From NCBI RefSeq assembly GCF_020525925.1, contig NZ_CP084876.1, positions 3,720,001-3,784,000 on the forward strand: DNA of 64,000 nt, read 5' to 3'. Numbering within the stretch: position 1 is the first letter of the stretch; the number at the start of each line of letters is the position of its first letter. A model generated the notes under the pieces. The model was not told the DNA's origin. It did no database searches and worked only from the letters and a program-made list of their open reading frames with translations. The translations under genes were made by a program, and so were the position numbers. Shown here piece by piece: positions 50,941 through 60,594 of this stretch. Source of the DNA: Klebsiella quasipneumoniae subsp. quasipneumoniae. GTDB taxonomy: Bacteria > Pseudomonadota > Gammaproteobacteria > Enterobacterales > Enterobacteriaceae.

Positions 50941-51585
50941 TTGCAGCACAATAAAATTCTAATCCGGCAGCTTGGCCTGCAACCTTACGAACCCGTCTCG
51001 CAGGCGATGCACGAATTTACCGACGCCCGTGATGAAGATACCCTCGATGAGATCTGGCTGGTGGAACATCACCCGGTCTTCACCCAGGGTCAGGCCGGCA
51101 AAGCGGAACACCTGCTGGTGCCCGGTGATATTCCGGTGATCCAGAGCGATCGCGGCGGCCAGGTAACCTATCACGGCCCGGGACAGCAGGTAATGTACGT
51201 CCTGTTGAACCTCAAGCGCCGCAAGCTGGGCGTGCGTGAACTGGTGACGCTGCTGGAGCAAACGGTCGTCAATACCCTTGCCGAATACGGTATTGAGTCG
51301 CACCCCCGCGCCGATGCCCCTGGCGTCTACGTCGGCGATCGCAAAATATGCTCTCTGGGGCTGCGGATCCGCAAAGGCTGCTCTTTCCACGGCCTGGCGC
51401 TCAATATCGCGATGGATCTGACGCCGTTTCTGCGTATCAACCCCTGCGGCTATGCCGGTATGGAGATGACGCAAATGCGCCAGTGGCAGCCGGAAGCCAC
51501 TCCGGAGACAGTGGCTCCGCGGCTGGTCGCCCATCTGCTGGCGCTGCTGAACAATCCCCCGCACGAATACCTTCCTCAGGGTTAA
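50941..51585 (+). CDS. lipB: Octanoyltransferase LipB
   Basis: Moves octanoyl from acyl carrier protein to lipoyl domains, the first step of lipoate assembly. The 214 residues contain [18 protein letters not shown] near 70-87, [18 protein letters not shown], and the acyl-thioester Cys in [10 protein letters not shown] near 169. The start is TTG at 50941, with CGGAGA upstream, matching E. coli. lipA lies beyond ybeF. Confidence 0.96.
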   Translation: MQHNKILIRQLGLQPYEPVSQAMHEFTDARDEDTLDEIWLVEHHPVFTQGQAGKAEHLLVPGDIPVIQSDRGGQVTYHGPGQQVMYVLLNLKRRKLGVRELVTLLEQTVVNTLAEYGIESHPRADAPGVYVGDRKICSLGLRIRKGCSFHGLALNIAMDLTPFLRINPCGYAGMEMTQMRQWQPEATPETVAPRLVAHLLALLNNPPHEYLPQG

Positions 51586-51714
51586 GGGCAGACCAGCGCC
51601 CCGCTGACGGCGGGGTGCTGAACGAGTAACACATTATTTTTGCAATCAATTGTCACGCACGGCAACGCGGTGGGCCGCTATACTTGGCCTATCATTCCCA
51701 ACCGGACTCATCGC

Positions 51715-52674
51715 GTGCCAGAGAATACGCCGCCGTCAGAATCTCCTGACCGACAGGACGAACGTTACGACCGTCAGATGTTTCGCATCCTGCGTAATAT
51801 TGACCTCAATCTGTTGACCATCTTCGAAGCCGTGTACGTACACAAAGGTATCGTCAATGCCGCGAAGATACTCAATATCACGCCGTCGGCCATTAGCCAG
51901 TCAATAAACAAACTGCGGGCGCTGTTCCCCGATCCGCTGTTTATCCGCAAAGGCCAGGGCGTAACGCCCACCGCCTATGCCACCCATCTTCACCAGTACA
52001 TCAGCCGCGGTATGGAGGCTTTCCTCAGCGCGCTGGATATCACCGGCAGCCCGCACCAGCAGCGGGTGATCACTATCGCCACCACGCCAGCCATGGGGGC
52101 GCTGCTGATGCCTGGCCTGGCCAGCGCGCTGAAGCCGGTCTTTCCGCAGATCCTGCTGCACAACATCGCCCTCACCGACGCCGCGCGGCAGCTCGACCAG
52201 CGCCAGGTGGATTTGTTGATTGATACCCATCTGCACAGCGGCCAGGCGATAAGCCATCACGTGCTGTATCAGGAACGGGTGCAGATGTACTGCCGCGCTG
52301 GGCATCCCGCGCTGGAGGGTCCGCAGGATGAATCCGCCCTTGCACAATACGAGTTTGCGCTGCTGCTGCCGGAAGGCCAGCGCTACCCTACGCTGCACCG
52401 TCGGCTGCAGGAGGAGATGGGCGAGCGCCGCTGCGGTTTCAGCACCTTCAACCTGCTAACCCAGGCGGCAATGATCGCCGAGAGCGACATGCTGGGGCTG
52501 ACCACCGAGCGCCTGTTCGCCATGGTATCCCGTCTCTGGCCGCTGCAGACCCTGGACTTCCCCTCCCTGCGGGAAGAGCAGATTGATGTTGCGCTGCACT
52601 TCAATAAGCAGAGCGGGAAAGAGCCATTGCTGAAAGAGATCATTGAGACCGTGATCCAGGCGTTTAAGGCGTAG
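51715..52674 (+). CDS. ybeF: LysR-family regulator YbeF
   Basis: Predicted transcription regulator with unknown targets. The N-terminal winged helix (RNIDLNLLTIFEAVYVHKGI; LNITPSAISQSINKLRALFPDPLF) belongs to the NodD/LeuO-like LysR subgroup, followed by an effector domain. The GTG at 51715 gives 319 residues, close to E. coli YbeF (317); ATG at 51778 would give 298 and keeps the whole HTH, so the start is uncertain. It sits between lipB and lipA as in E. coli. The helix is strongly conserved and the effector domain less so. Confidence 0.82.
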   Translation: MPENTPPSESPDRQDERYDRQMFRILRNIDLNLLTIFEAVYVHKGIVNAAKILNITPSAISQSINKLRALFPDPLFIRKGQGVTPTAYATHLHQYISRGMEAFLSALDITGSPHQQRVITIATTPAMGALLMPGLASALKPVFPQILLHNIALTDAARQLDQRQVDLLIDTHLHSGQAISHHVLYQERVQMYCRAGHPALEGPQDESALAQYEFALLLPEGQRYPTLHRRLQEEMGERRCGFSTFNLLTQAAMIAESDMLGLTTERLFAMVSRLWPLQTLDFPSLREEQIDVALHFNKQSGKEPLLKEIIETVIQAFKA

Positions 52675-52854
52675 CGCACGGAAGGGAAAAGGATAAAACA
52701 ACAACTATTTTACAATTTGCCGGGCAGGCAGGCTGCTTTCTGCCCCTTTTCAATGGTATACTGCCTGCTCTTGATTCAAAAATAGTTGATAATTGCAACA
52801 TTTCATTGAATTAATTCGCTTTCCTTCGTGACTCGCAACTGGAACACGCACGCT

Positions 52855-53820
52855 ATGAGTAAACCCATTGTGATGGAACGCGGTGTTAAGTACCGCGACG
52901 CCGATAAAATGGCCCTTATCCCGGTGAAGAACGTGGCAACTGAGCGTGAAGCTCTGCTCAGAAAACCGGAATGGATGAAAATCAAACTTCCGGCAGACTC
53001 GTCCCGTATCCAGGGAATCAAAGCAGCGATGCGTAAGAACGGCCTGCACTCCGTGTGCGAAGAGGCCTCCTGCCCGAACCTTGCAGAGTGCTTCAACCAC
53101 GGTACCGCGACCTTTATGATCCTCGGCGCGATCTGTACCCGCCGTTGCCCATTCTGCGACGTCGCGCATGGCCGCCCGGTCGCGCCAGATGCGAACGAGC
53201 CACAGAAGCTGGCGCAAACTATCGCCGATATGGGGCTGCGCTACGTGGTGGTCACTTCGGTGGACCGTGACGACCTGCGCGATGGCGGCGCACAGCATTT
53301 TGCCGACTGCATCAGCGCCATTCGCGAGAAAAACCCGACGATTAAAATCGAAACGCTGGTCCCGGATTTCCGCGGCCGCATGGATCGCGCCCTGGATATT
53401 CTGACGGTGACCCCGCCGGACGTCTTCAACCACAACCTCGAAAACGTACCGCGCCTCTATCGTCAGGTGCGTCCGGGCGCGGATTACAACTGGTCGCTGA
53501 AGCTGCTGGAGCGTTTTAAAGAAGCGCACCCGGAGATCCCGACAAAATCCGGCCTGATGGTGGGCCTGGGCGAAACCAACGACGAGATCATCGAAGTCAT
53601 GCGCGACCTGCGCCGTCATGGCGTCACCATGCTGACGTTAGGCCAGTATCTGCAGCCGAGCCGTCACCACCTGCCAGTGCAGCGTTACGTTAGCCCGGAA
53701 GAGTTTGAAGAGATGAAAGCGGAAGCCATGGCGATGGGCTTCACCCACGCCGCCTGCGGCCCCTTCGTTCGCTCTTCCTATCACGCCGACCTGCAGGCTA
53801 AAGGGATGGAAGTTAAATAA
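52855..53820 (+). CDS. lipA: Lipoyl synthase LipA
   Basis: Radical-SAM enzyme inserting two sulfurs into octanoyl-lipoyl domains made by LipB. It is 321 residues, as in E. coli. The auxiliary cluster motif is [12 protein letters not shown] near 68-79, the SAM cluster motif CTRRCPFC near 94-101, and the C-terminal RSSY supplies the serine ligand. The start at 52855 ([10 protein letters not shown]) is conserved; an upstream GTG frame start is rejected. Confidence 0.98.
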   Translation: MSKPIVMERGVKYRDADKMALIPVKNVATEREALLRKPEWMKIKLPADSSRIQGIKAAMRKNGLHSVCEEASCPNLAECFNHGTATFMILGAICTRRCPFCDVAHGRPVAPDANEPQKLAQTIADMGLRYVVVTSVDRDDLRDGGAQHFADCISAIREKNPTIKIETLVPDFRGRMDRALDILTVTPPDVFNHNLENVPRLYRQVRPGADYNWSLKLLERFKEAHPEIPTKSGLMVGLGETNDEIIEVMRDLRRHGVTMLTLGQYLQPSRHHLPVQRYVSPEEFEEMKAEAMAMGFTHAACGPFVRSSYHADLQAKGMEVK

Positions 53821-53938
53821 CCTGCCGCTTCTCCCGCTGCGTCACTTCCCGGCGCAGCGGCGCTCTCCGCTTCATTCGCTTCGCCTTCCCGTAACAGTTA
53901 GTTGCATCTTTCCTGCGCGGCGTCGACAAAAACGACAA

Positions 53939-53966
53939 AGGCCGCAACGTCAAACGTCGCGGCCTC
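53939..53966 (-). terminator. tatE terminator
   Basis: AGGCCGC and GCGGCCT, extended by AACGT/ACGT-type pairing, form a stem. On the minus strand it is followed by TTTGTCGTTTTTG. Located 44 bp after the tatE stop. Confidence 0.65.
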
Positions 53967-54010
53967 TTCGCCGTACCACCCGCATCCCGCCAGGGGACGC
54001 AGCCGGAGAA

Positions 54011-54217
54011 TTACTCTTTATGAGAGAGCTTCTGCGCCGGTGCTTCGTCTTCAGCGGTGGTTTTTTTCGCGCTATCGTCATCTTCGTTCATGGCTTTTTT
54101 AAAGCCCTTGATAGCCGATCCCAGGTCGCCGCCCAGCGTACGTAATTTCTTGGTACCAAACACTAAGATAATCAGTGCTGCGACTACCAGCAGTTTGGTA
54201 ATACTAATCTCACCCAT
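54011..54217 (-). CDS. tatE: Twin-arginine translocase subunit TatE
   Basis: Minor TatA paralogue in the inner membrane. The 68 residues have an N-terminal membrane helix ([21 protein letters not shown]), the FGTKKL hinge, an amphipathic helix ([19 protein letters not shown]) and an acidic tail. It is usually encoded alone downstream of lipA, as here, and convergent with it. TatA is the alternative name by sequence, but location and length fit TatE. Confidence 0.94.
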   Translation of the reverse strand: MGEISITKLLVVAALIILVFGTKKLRTLGGDLGSAIKGFKKAMNEDDDSAKKTTAEDEAPAQKLSHKE

Positions 54218-54459
54218 AGCTAACCTTCTTCTCTATACAAGCTGCGAATACGCCATCATACACGCATTTATCCGTCATATTGTAATCCACCTGTGCGTGG
54301 GCTGCGTGATTCAGCCCGAGGCCTCCCCTCCGGGAGCGAGCGCTGGGGTGTCCGTCCTGACGTGCACAGCGAATTATTGGGATAAACAATACGGGTATTT
54401 GGCGCGCGGACACAATAGCAATCTGTAACAAGGTGAATCAAGCCTTGTTTAAAAAAACA

Positions 54460-55248
54460 TCACAATAATTGCGGTGGCGCAAACCGTCGGTTCTGCAGCA
54501 CCGGCAAACGCTCGCGAACCCGCGCAAGGTAGTCTGCGGATATATCGGCATAGATCAGCTGCGGCTCGCTCCCCGCGCCCGCCACGGTGGTCCCCAGCGG
54601 ATCGACGATGCGGCTCTGCCCGATGTTACGCGTCCCGCATTCGCCTGCCGCCACGACGTAGCAGGTCGTGTCCAGCGCGCGCGCCGCCAGCAGCGTCGCC
54701 CAGTGATGCTCTTTTTGCGGCCCTTTCACCCATGCGGTGGGCAGCACCAGCAGCTGCGCCCCGTTCAGCGCCAGCGACAGCGCCAGCTCCGGAAAACGCA
54801 GATCGTAACAGGTCATCAGGCCAACGCGGAAACCCGCCACTTCAATCACCGGCGGGATTTGCCGGCCGGGATCCACCCGCCGGGACTCCTGCATTGCGAA
54901 GGCGTCGTATAAATGAAGTTTGTGATAATGGGCAATAATCTTCCCTTCACGCAATACCACCAGCGTGTTGGTTGCTCTCCCCTCCCCCGACGGCACATGC
55001 AGCGTCAGGATCGTCGTCAGACCGTTACGCGCGCTCTCGGCCAGCAGCAGCTCTAAAAACTCTCCATCCAGCGTTTGGGCCGATTTCACCGACAGATCCG
55101 GGTCGTTGTCATCACGTGCCAGCAACGCCTCCGGCAGCACCAGCAGCGCCGCCCCTTCACGCGCCGCCTGCTGCATCATCGCCACACAAGTTTGCGCATT
55201 CGTCCGCCATACTGGCGTGACGATAAACTGCCCTGCCGCTACCCGCAT
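54460..55248 (-). CDS. Deaminated glutathione amidase (Nit1-type nitrilase) YbeM
   Basis: Predicted metabolite-repair enzyme hydrolysing deaminated glutathione made by transaminase side reactions. The 262-residue nitrilase has the triad LLVLPEALL (Glu41), [10 protein letters not shown] (Lys near 110) and [13 protein letters not shown] (Cys near 145), with [12 protein letters not shown] in the C-terminal half. The gene (ybeM) is disrupted in E. coli K-12 but appears intact here. It is divergent from crcB and convergent with nothing near; tatE lies downstream on the same strand after a 242-bp gap without a gene. Confidence 0.88.
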   Translation of the reverse strand: MRVAAGQFIVTPVWRTNAQTCVAMMQQAAREGAALLVLPEALLARDDNDPDLSVKSAQTLDGEFLELLLAESARNGLTTILTLHVPSGEGRATNTLVVLREGKIIAHYHKLHLYDAFAMQESRRVDPGRQIPPVIEVAGFRVGLMTCYDLRFPELALSLALNGAQLLVLPTAWVKGPQKEHHWATLLAARALDTTCYVVAAGECGTRNIGQSRIVDPLGTTVAGAGSEPQLIYADISADYLARVRERLPVLQNRRFAPPQLL

Positions 55249-55337
55249 GTTTTTCTCCCGTCAGGTTATGAATAGCCAATTGCGCCCGTTGCGCGCTACA
55301 CTTGACACTCTCTTACATCAAATAGCAGGAAACGACC

Positions 55338-55721
55338 GTGTTTCAACTTCTTTGCGCCGTGTTTATTGGCGGCGGCACCGGCAGCGTTTTGCGCTGGTGG
55401 CTCGGCATGAAGCTCAATCCTGTGCACCATGCTATCCCGATTGGGACGCTGACTGCCAACCTGTTAGGCGCCTTTGTGATCGGCGCCGGGCTGGCGTGGT
55501 TTAATAGACTGACCGGCATTGACCCGATGTGGAAACTGCTGATCACCACGGGTTTCTGCGGCGGGTTGACCACCTTCTCCACCTTCTCTGCGGAAGTGGT
55601 GTTTCTTCTGCAGCAGGGGCGAGTGAGCTGGGCGCTCCTCAACGTCGCGGTGAACTTGCTGGGCTCGTTTGCCATGACGGCTGTCGCCTTCTGGCTCTTC
55701 TCGCAGGCCGCCAGCCGCTAA
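55338..55721 (+). CDS. crcB: Fluoride channel CrcB/Fluc
   Basis: Dimeric fluoride exporter of the inner membrane. The 127 residues have four hydrophobic helices, [13 protein letters not shown], the [14 protein letters not shown] helix with the conserved Asn, and [17 protein letters not shown] with the phenylalanine-threonine track. The start is GTG at 55338 after AGGAAACG. No fluoride riboswitch was recognised in the 89-bp spacer from ybeM. It shares a bidirectional terminator with cspE. Confidence 0.94.
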   Translation: MFQLLCAVFIGGGTGSVLRWWLGMKLNPVHHAIPIGTLTANLLGAFVIGAGLAWFNRLTGIDPMWKLLITTGFCGGLTTFSTFSAEVVFLLQQGRVSWALLNVAVNLLGSFAMTAVAFWLFSQAASR

Positions 55722-55740
55722 AGGCGTAATCAACAGGCAA

Positions 55741-55770
55741 AAAAAAACCCGCTGATTAGCGGGTTTTTAT
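55741..55770. terminator. Bidirectional terminator, crcB/cspE
   Basis: AAACCCGCT and AGCGGGTTT enclose GATT, with seven A on one side and T-rich sequence on the other, so it can end both convergent genes. Confidence 0.9.
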
Positions 55771-55788
55771 ATTCTACTGACGCGTTGC

Positions 55789-55998
55789 TTACAGAGCGAT
55801 TACGTTTGCAGCAGAAGGGCCTTTGGCACCGTTAGTGATTTCGAACTCTACGCGCTGACCTTCAGCCAGAGTTTTGAAACCGTTGGACTGGATTGCAGAG
55901 AAGTGTACGAATACATCTTTGCTGCCATCTTCCGGAGTAATGAAACCGAATCCTTTGGACTCATTAAACCACTTAACGTTACCTTTAATCTTAGACAT
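55789..55998 (-). CDS. cspE: Cold-shock protein CspE
   Basis: Constitutive single-strand RNA chaperone and antiterminator. The 69 residues form one OB-fold with RNP1 KGFGFI (15-20) and RNP2 VFVHFS (29-34). The start at 55998 ([12 protein letters not shown]) is certain from the family; the longer open frame upstream is leader. AAGGTAAT lies nearby as ribosome site. CspE can be told from CspC by the [15 protein letters not shown]-terminus. Confidence 0.96.
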   Translation of the reverse strand: MSKIKGNVKWFNESKGFGFITPEDGSKDVFVHFSAIQSNGFKTLAEGQRVEFEITNGAKGPSAANVIAL

Positions 55999-56192
55999 CA
56001 AAATTACCTTTATATGAAAAATCGACACTAATGCTGTGTCGGGTATCAGTACACCAATTGTGGTACCTTTTGTCCAGTGCAACTTTGCTAAAAAGTGATA
56101 AAAGTCGCTATCTTTTTTAGTGGGTAACGCTTTAGTCCTTGTTTTTCCACAAGACGCATCGCTTATCTCATTTATTGCTAAGACTTAGCGAA

Positions 56193-56762
56193 TTAAAACT
56201 GTATGCGAGCCCAGGCGAAGTAAACGTTACCGTTATTGTAGGTGCCGGGAATATAGGTCATCTGGAACGTTGCCGGACCGTAACCTATTGACGCTAAGGG
56301 CAAGATCACCGGAATCGGGATGTAGTTCCAGTTATCGCGCGCCGTCACCCCGAGGGTATAGCCGAGACCGAGGCGGAAGTTCTGGTCCGTCAGCGGACGC
56401 CAGGTTTTCTCCCAACCGTAGCCGCCGATGGGCTCCCACTTATTGAAAGAGTCTTTAAACGCCATCAGGTACAGGCCGTGCCAGTTCCCTTTCTCATCCC
56501 AGCGCGAAACGCCGAAGCCTGCCCCCCACGGACGTTCGTTATACTTGTCCGTCTTTTCCTTATCATAAGCAAAGCGCGCGTGCCAGGTGATGGCTGGAAC
56601 GTACAGATCATAGTGCTCCGGCTTATTCCAGGTCTGCGCAACGTTATTACTTAAGGTATGGTAACCTTCGCTAAGGGTCGATGAAAACGACGCGCTGGCG
56701 TTTCCGGATACCAATAACCATCCTAAAAAACCAAGAGAAAACAATGAAAAACGACGTAACAT
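56193..56762 (-). CDS. pagP: Lipid A palmitoyltransferase PagP
   Basis: Outer-membrane enzyme adding palmitate to lipid A, linked to resistance to cationic peptides. The 189-residue precursor (E. coli 186) has a signal peptide ending near ASA-SF, then an N-terminal amphipathic helix and an eight-strand barrel. Catalytic His ([13 protein letters not shown]) and Asp/Ser (AFKDSFNKW) are visible. It ends FAWARIQF with the terminal Phe. The start at 56762 is preferred over TTG/GTG one or two codons upstream. PhoPQ usually induces pagP; no convincing PhoP box was found. Confidence 0.95.
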   Translation of the reverse strand: MLRRFSLFSLGFLGWLLVSGNASASFSSTLSEGYHTLSNNVAQTWNKPEHYDLYVPAITWHARFAYDKEKTDKYNERPWGAGFGVSRWDEKGNWHGLYLMAFKDSFNKWEPIGGYGWEKTWRPLTDQNFRLGLGYTLGVTARDNWNYIPIPVILPLASIGYGPATFQMTYIPGTYNNGNVYFAWARIQF

Positions 56763-56945
56763 CAACACTTTTCTATTACCACTTTCATTTAAAAGCCACC
56801 TAAGATAGCAAAGATAGTCTCAATACAGGTTGAACGAAATAAGGCAAACTCCTGATTTTCGCCCGCTGACCATCAGAACCGCTTAACTATCCATCTGGTG
56901 ATTATATCCAGGCGGGACGGGAGGGGCGTAGTTCTTATCGCTTTA

Positions 56946-56959
56946 TTGATTTGCATCAG
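56946..56959. promoter_or_regulatory. FNR box upstream of dcuC
   Basis: TTGAT-TTGC-ATCAG matches the FNR consensus TTGAT-N4-ATCAA except for the last base, about 97 bp before the dcuC start. It fits anaerobic induction. Otherwise 56763-57049 shows no gene. Confidence 0.6.
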
Positions 56960-57049
56960 CGAGTTTCGTCCGTTTTTTCGGCACATTCGCACATTAAAAT
57001 TTGGTGTGGCGCTTTTTAACTACATATTCTTTGGGCTTAGGGGAAATGA

Positions 57050-58423
57050 ATGCTGACGTTTGTTGAGATCCTGATCGGGATTGCGGTCATTGTGGGCGTC
57101 GCCCGCTATATCATTAAGGGCTATTCGGCCACCGGCGTGCTGTTCGTCGGCGGCTTAATATTGCTGATCGTCAGCGCCCTGCTGGGTCATAAAGTCTTAC
57201 CAGGCAATACCGAGGGCACCGGTTACTCCGCCACTGACATTATTGAATACATTAAGATTCTACTCATGAGCCGTGGCGGCGATTTGGGTATGATGATCAT
57301 GATGCTGTGCGGCTTCGCCACCTATATGACGCATATTGGCGCCAATGATATGGTGGTGAAATTAGCCTCAAAGCCATTACGCTATATCAATTCGCCCTAT
57401 CTGCTGATGATTGCCGCCTACTTTGTCGCCTGCCTGATGTCGCTGGCCGTCTCCTCCGCGACCGGCCTCGGCGTCCTGCTGATGGCGACGCTGTTCCCGG
57501 TGATGGTAAACGTCGGTATCAGCCGCGGTGCGGCGGCGGCCATCTGCGCCTCCCCGGCGGCGATTATCCTTTCGCCTACCTCGGGTGACGTCGTGCTGGC
57601 GGCAAAAGCGGCTGAAATGCCGCTGATCGACTTTGCCTTCAAGACCACGCTGCCGATCTCCATCGCCGCTATCATCTGCATGGCGATCGCCCACTTCTTC
57701 TGGCAGCGCTACCTGGATAAAAAAGAGAACATTTCCCACGAAATGCTCGACGTCAACGAGATCACCACCAATGCCCCGGCGCTGTACGCCATCCTGCCGT
57801 TTACCCCGATTATTGGCGTACTGATCTTTGATGGCAAATGGGGGCCGGAACTGCACATTATTACCATCCTCGTCGGCTGCATGCTGCTGGCGGCGATCCT
57901 CGAATTCCTGCGCGGGTTCAACACCAAAAACGTCTTCAGCGGACTGGAAGTCGCCTACCGCGGGATGGCTGACGCCTTCGCCGGCGTGGTGATGCTGCTG
58001 GTCGCCGCCGGCGTTTTTGCTCAGGGATTAAGCACCATCGGCTTCATCAACGGTCTGATCTCCATCGCCACCTCCTTCGGCTCGGCCAGTATTATTCTGA
58101 TGCTGGTGCTGGTGATCCTGACCATGCTGGCAGCGATGACCACCGGCTCCGGCAATGCCCCGTTCTACGCCTTTGTCGAGATGATCCCCAAGCTGGCGCA
58201 CTCCTCCGGCATCAATCCCGCCTATCTGTCGATCCCGATGCTGCAGGCCTCTAACCTTGGCCGCACGATCTCGCCGGTCTCCGGCGTGGTGGTGGCCGTC
58301 GCCGGGATGGCGAAGATCTCCCCGTTCGAAGTGGTCAAACGCACCTCGGTGCCGGTGATGGTTGGCCTGCTGGTGGTGATTGTCGCGACCGAGATCCTCG
58401 TCCCGGGCAGCGCGCTCCGCTAA
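57050..58423 (+). CDS. dcuC: Anaerobic C4-dicarboxylate transporter DcuC
   Basis: Inner-membrane carrier, mainly succinate efflux during fermentation. It is 457 residues (E. coli 461) with about twelve hydrophobic segments, the SATGLGVLLMATLFPVMVN region, the SPTSGDVVLAAKAAEM motif, and a mirrored MTTGSGNAPFYAFVEMIP in the second half. An FNR box lies upstream. In K-12 a cit cluster lies between dcuC and rna; here rna follows directly after the terminator. Confidence 0.94.
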   Translation: MLTFVEILIGIAVIVGVARYIIKGYSATGVLFVGGLILLIVSALLGHKVLPGNTEGTGYSATDIIEYIKILLMSRGGDLGMMIMMLCGFATYMTHIGANDMVVKLASKPLRYINSPYLLMIAAYFVACLMSLAVSSATGLGVLLMATLFPVMVNVGISRGAAAAICASPAAIILSPTSGDVVLAAKAAEMPLIDFAFKTTLPISIAAIICMAIAHFFWQRYLDKKENISHEMLDVNEITTNAPALYAILPFTPIIGVLIFDGKWGPELHIITILVGCMLLAAILEFLRGFNTKNVFSGLEVAYRGMADAFAGVVMLLVAAGVFAQGLSTIGFINGLISIATSFGSASIILMLVLVILTMLAAMTTGSGNAPFYAFVEMIPKLAHSSGINPAYLSIPMLQASNLGRTISPVSGVVVAVAGMAKISPFEVVKRTSVPVMVGLLVVIVATEILVPGSALR

Positions 58424-58437
58424 TGGTCTAACCACGT

Positions 58438-58464
58438 GAAAAGGCGCCAGCAGGCGCCTTTTTT
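58438..58464 (+). terminator. dcuC terminator
   Basis: AAAAGGCGCC and GGCGCCTTTT enclose AGCA and continue into a T-run. Confidence 0.9.
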
Positions 58465-58515
58465 ATGCTTTAATAACTCCCCGTTATCTTTTGCCATCCA
58501 CAATCAGGAATAAAC

Positions 58516-59313
58516 ATGTTCAGGAAGGAATTCGCCGCGCTTGCCCTTGTGCTTACCGCCACTCAGGCCGGCGCTGAACCGCTCACCGCGACGCGATACG
58601 CTGATTTTGACCGCTATGTCCTGGCCCTCTCCTGGCAAACCGGATTCTGTCAGAGCATGTATGACCGTAACCGCAACGAACCGGAAGAGTGCCGCCTGCA
58701 GCAGGAAACCGCGAATAAAGCCGATTTTCTGACCGTGCACGGCCTGTGGCCCGGGCTGCCAAAGTCCATTGCCGCGCGCGGAGTGGATGAACGACGCTGG
58801 ATGCGCTACGGCTGCGCCACGCGCCCGCTGCCCGACATGCCGGAGGTGAAAGCGAACCGCAAATGTCAGGCGGCGGAGACGGGATTGTCGCTGGAGATGG
58901 CCAACAAACTGAATAGCGTAATGCCGGGCGCGGGCGGCACCTCCTGCCTCGAACGTTACGAATATGCCAAACATGGTGTCTGCTTCGGCTTCGATCCCGA
59001 CAGCTATTTTGGCGCCATGGTGCGCCTGAACGGGGAAATTAAGCGCAGCCCGGTTGGTGATTTCCTTGCCAAACACTATGGCCAAACCGTCAGCCGGGCC
59101 GACTTCGACGCCGCCGTGGCCCGCGCCTGGGGTCCGCAGAGCGTGAAGGCGTTTAAATTAACCTGTAACGGTAATCCTGCCTATTTGACCGAGATGCAAA
59201 TCTCGCTCAACGCCGCGACCATCAACGCCCCACTGGCCACCTCCGCCTTTCTGCCCCAGCCTCACCCGGGTAACTGCGGCGCGCAGTTTATCCTCGATAA
59301 GGTTGGCCACTAG
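58516..59313 (+). CDS. rna: RNase I (periplasmic, T2 family)
   Basis: Broad-specificity endoribonuclease, periplasmic. The 265 residues (E. coli 268) have a signal peptide cut near AGA-EP, and both T2 active-site motifs: CAS I FLTVHGLWPGLP and CAS II YEYAKHGVCFG. Cysteines are spaced for disulfides (QTGFCQS, EECRLQQ, GTSCLERY, TCNGN, GNCGAQF). Followed by a terminator before rnk. Confidence 0.95.
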   Translation: MFRKEFAALALVLTATQAGAEPLTATRYADFDRYVLALSWQTGFCQSMYDRNRNEPEECRLQQETANKADFLTVHGLWPGLPKSIAARGVDERRWMRYGCATRPLPDMPEVKANRKCQAAETGLSLEMANKLNSVMPGAGGTSCLERYEYAKHGVCFGFDPDSYFGAMVRLNGEIKRSPVGDFLAKHYGQTVSRADFDAAVARAWGPQSVKAFKLTCNGNPAYLTEMQISLNAATINAPLATSAFLPQPHPGNCGAQFILDKVGH

Positions 59314-59424
59314 CGCAACGCGGCATACTGTTCAGAAAACGCCCTTCGCCGGAGGCGTTGCGCGCTGATTGTGCGTTTCATCACTTCAAACTGCCGGCAA
59401 CTCTCAGTATGATGGGAGAACCTT

Positions 59425-59457
59425 AACCCTTGCCTTTTTCGGCGAGGGTTTTCTTTT
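59425..59457 (+). terminator. rna terminator
   Basis: AACCCTTGCC and GGCGAGGGTT pair around a T/C loop, followed by TTCTTTT. It lies 34 bp before rnk. Confidence 0.8.
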
Positions 59458-59490
59458 ACGGACAGGTTCCTGGATAACATGGAGTATGCA

Positions 59491-59901
59491 ATGACCAGAC
59501 CCGCAATCATCATTAACGAACTGGATGCCGAACGTATCGACAGGCTGCTGGAGCAGCCGGCTTTCGCCAGCTCGCCGGTTGCCGATGCCCTGAACGACGA
59601 GCTCGACCGCGCGCAAATGCTGGCGCCGGAAGCGATGCCGCACGATGTCGTCACCATGAACAGTACGGTTAAATTCCGCGATTTAACCAGCGGCGAAGAG
59701 CGCGTGCGGACGCTGGTGTTTCCGACGCAGGTGACCGACAGCGCCAGCCAGCTCTCCGTCCTCGCGCCGGTGGGCGCCGCGCTGCTCGGCCTCAAGGTCG
59801 GCAGCACCATTCACTGGGAGCTGCCGGGCGGGGCGTCGACGCACCTGGAAGTGCTGGCGCTGCTGTACCAGCCGGAAGCCGCTGGCGAATTCCACCGTTA
59901 A
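59491..59901 (+). CDS. rnk: Nucleoside diphosphate kinase regulator Rnk
   Basis: Binds RNA polymerase near the secondary channel and is related to GreA/GreB, but its coiled coil is short; it was first identified as raising NDP kinase levels. It is 136 residues, as in E. coli. The N-terminal helical hairpin ([20 protein letters not shown]) is followed by the FKBP-like domain with [19 protein letters not shown] and [20 protein letters not shown]. The start at 59491 has GGAG nine bases upstream; an ATG four codons earlier is less likely. Confidence 0.94.
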   Translation: MTRPAIIINELDAERIDRLLEQPAFASSPVADALNDELDRAQMLAPEAMPHDVVTMNSTVKFRDLTSGEERVRTLVFPTQVTDSASQLSVLAPVGAALLGLKVGSTIHWELPGGASTHLEVLALLYQPEAAGEFHR

Positions 59902-60089
59902 TCCCCGCTGCCTGAGGCGTATCGCGCTTTATTCAGAGGATGTCCACACATCCTCTTTCTGCTGTCTTTCCCCCCGCTAACCTTTTTTTACGCTTTGCGC
60001 CTGCCTGACTGACAGTTTTGCGACCTGAATGACACAATATCCGCATATAATATGTTGATATAGACGCAAACGAACAAGGAGGATTGCAT

Positions 60090-60518
60090 ATGTATAAGAC
60101 TATCATTATGCCGGTTGATGTCTTTGAGATGGCGCTGAGCGATAAAGCCGTCCGGCATGCGGAGTTTCTGGCCCAGCAGGACGGGGTGATCCATCTGCTC
60201 CACGTCTTACCCGGTTCAGCGAGCTTCACGATGAGCCGTTTTACCGCCGACCTGCGGCGTTTTGAGGAACATCTGCAGCACGAGGCGGAAACCCGCCTGC
60301 AGACCATGGTCAGCCATTTCAGCATCGACCCATCGCGGATCAAGCTGCATGTGCGTTTCGGCAGCGTGCGCGACATGGTCAACGAACTGGCCAGCGAAAT
60401 AAACGCCGACGTGGTGGTGATAGGCTCACGCAATCCCTCCATCAGTACTCACCTGTTGGGCTCCAACGCCTCGAGCGTCATCCGTCACGCCCATATCCCG
60501 GTGATGGTCGTCAGGTAA
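60090..60518 (+). CDS. uspG: Universal stress protein UspG
   Basis: ATP-binding stress protein (formerly YbdQ/UP12) that is autophosphorylated in E. coli. It is 142 residues, as in E. coli. The UspA fold begins [13 protein letters not shown], and the nucleotide loop is [26 protein letters not shown] near 110-135. The start at 60090 is set by AAGGAGG eight bases upstream; TTG at 60084 is rejected. It shares a hairpin terminator with convergent ahpF. Confidence 0.95.
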   Translation: MYKTIIMPVDVFEMALSDKAVRHAEFLAQQDGVIHLLHVLPGSASFTMSRFTADLRRFEEHLQHEAETRLQTMVSHFSIDPSRIKLHVRFGSVRDMVNELASEINADVVVIGSRNPSISTHLLGSNASSVIRHAHIPVMVVR

Positions 60519-60535
60519 GGCTGAGGAAAAGCGCA

Positions 60536-60570
60536 TAAAAAAAGAGGCTACCCCTGGGTAGCCTCTTTGT
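60536..60570. terminator. Terminator between uspG and ahpF
   Basis: AAAGAGGCTACCC and GGGTAGCCTCTTT form a long perfect stem with a short CT-type loop, flanked by A- and T-runs, so it works in both directions. Confidence 0.92.
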
Positions 60571-60594
60571 TATGCAGGTCTATTGTCTGACTTG

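Noticed and set aside
55249-55337. Fluoride riboswitch upstream of crcB
   Set aside because: The 89-bp gap lacks the conserved pseudoknot motif and is too short for aptamer plus expression platform.
56763-57049. PhoP box for pagP
   Set aside because: Only weak half-sites resembling TGTTTA were seen; not enough to call.
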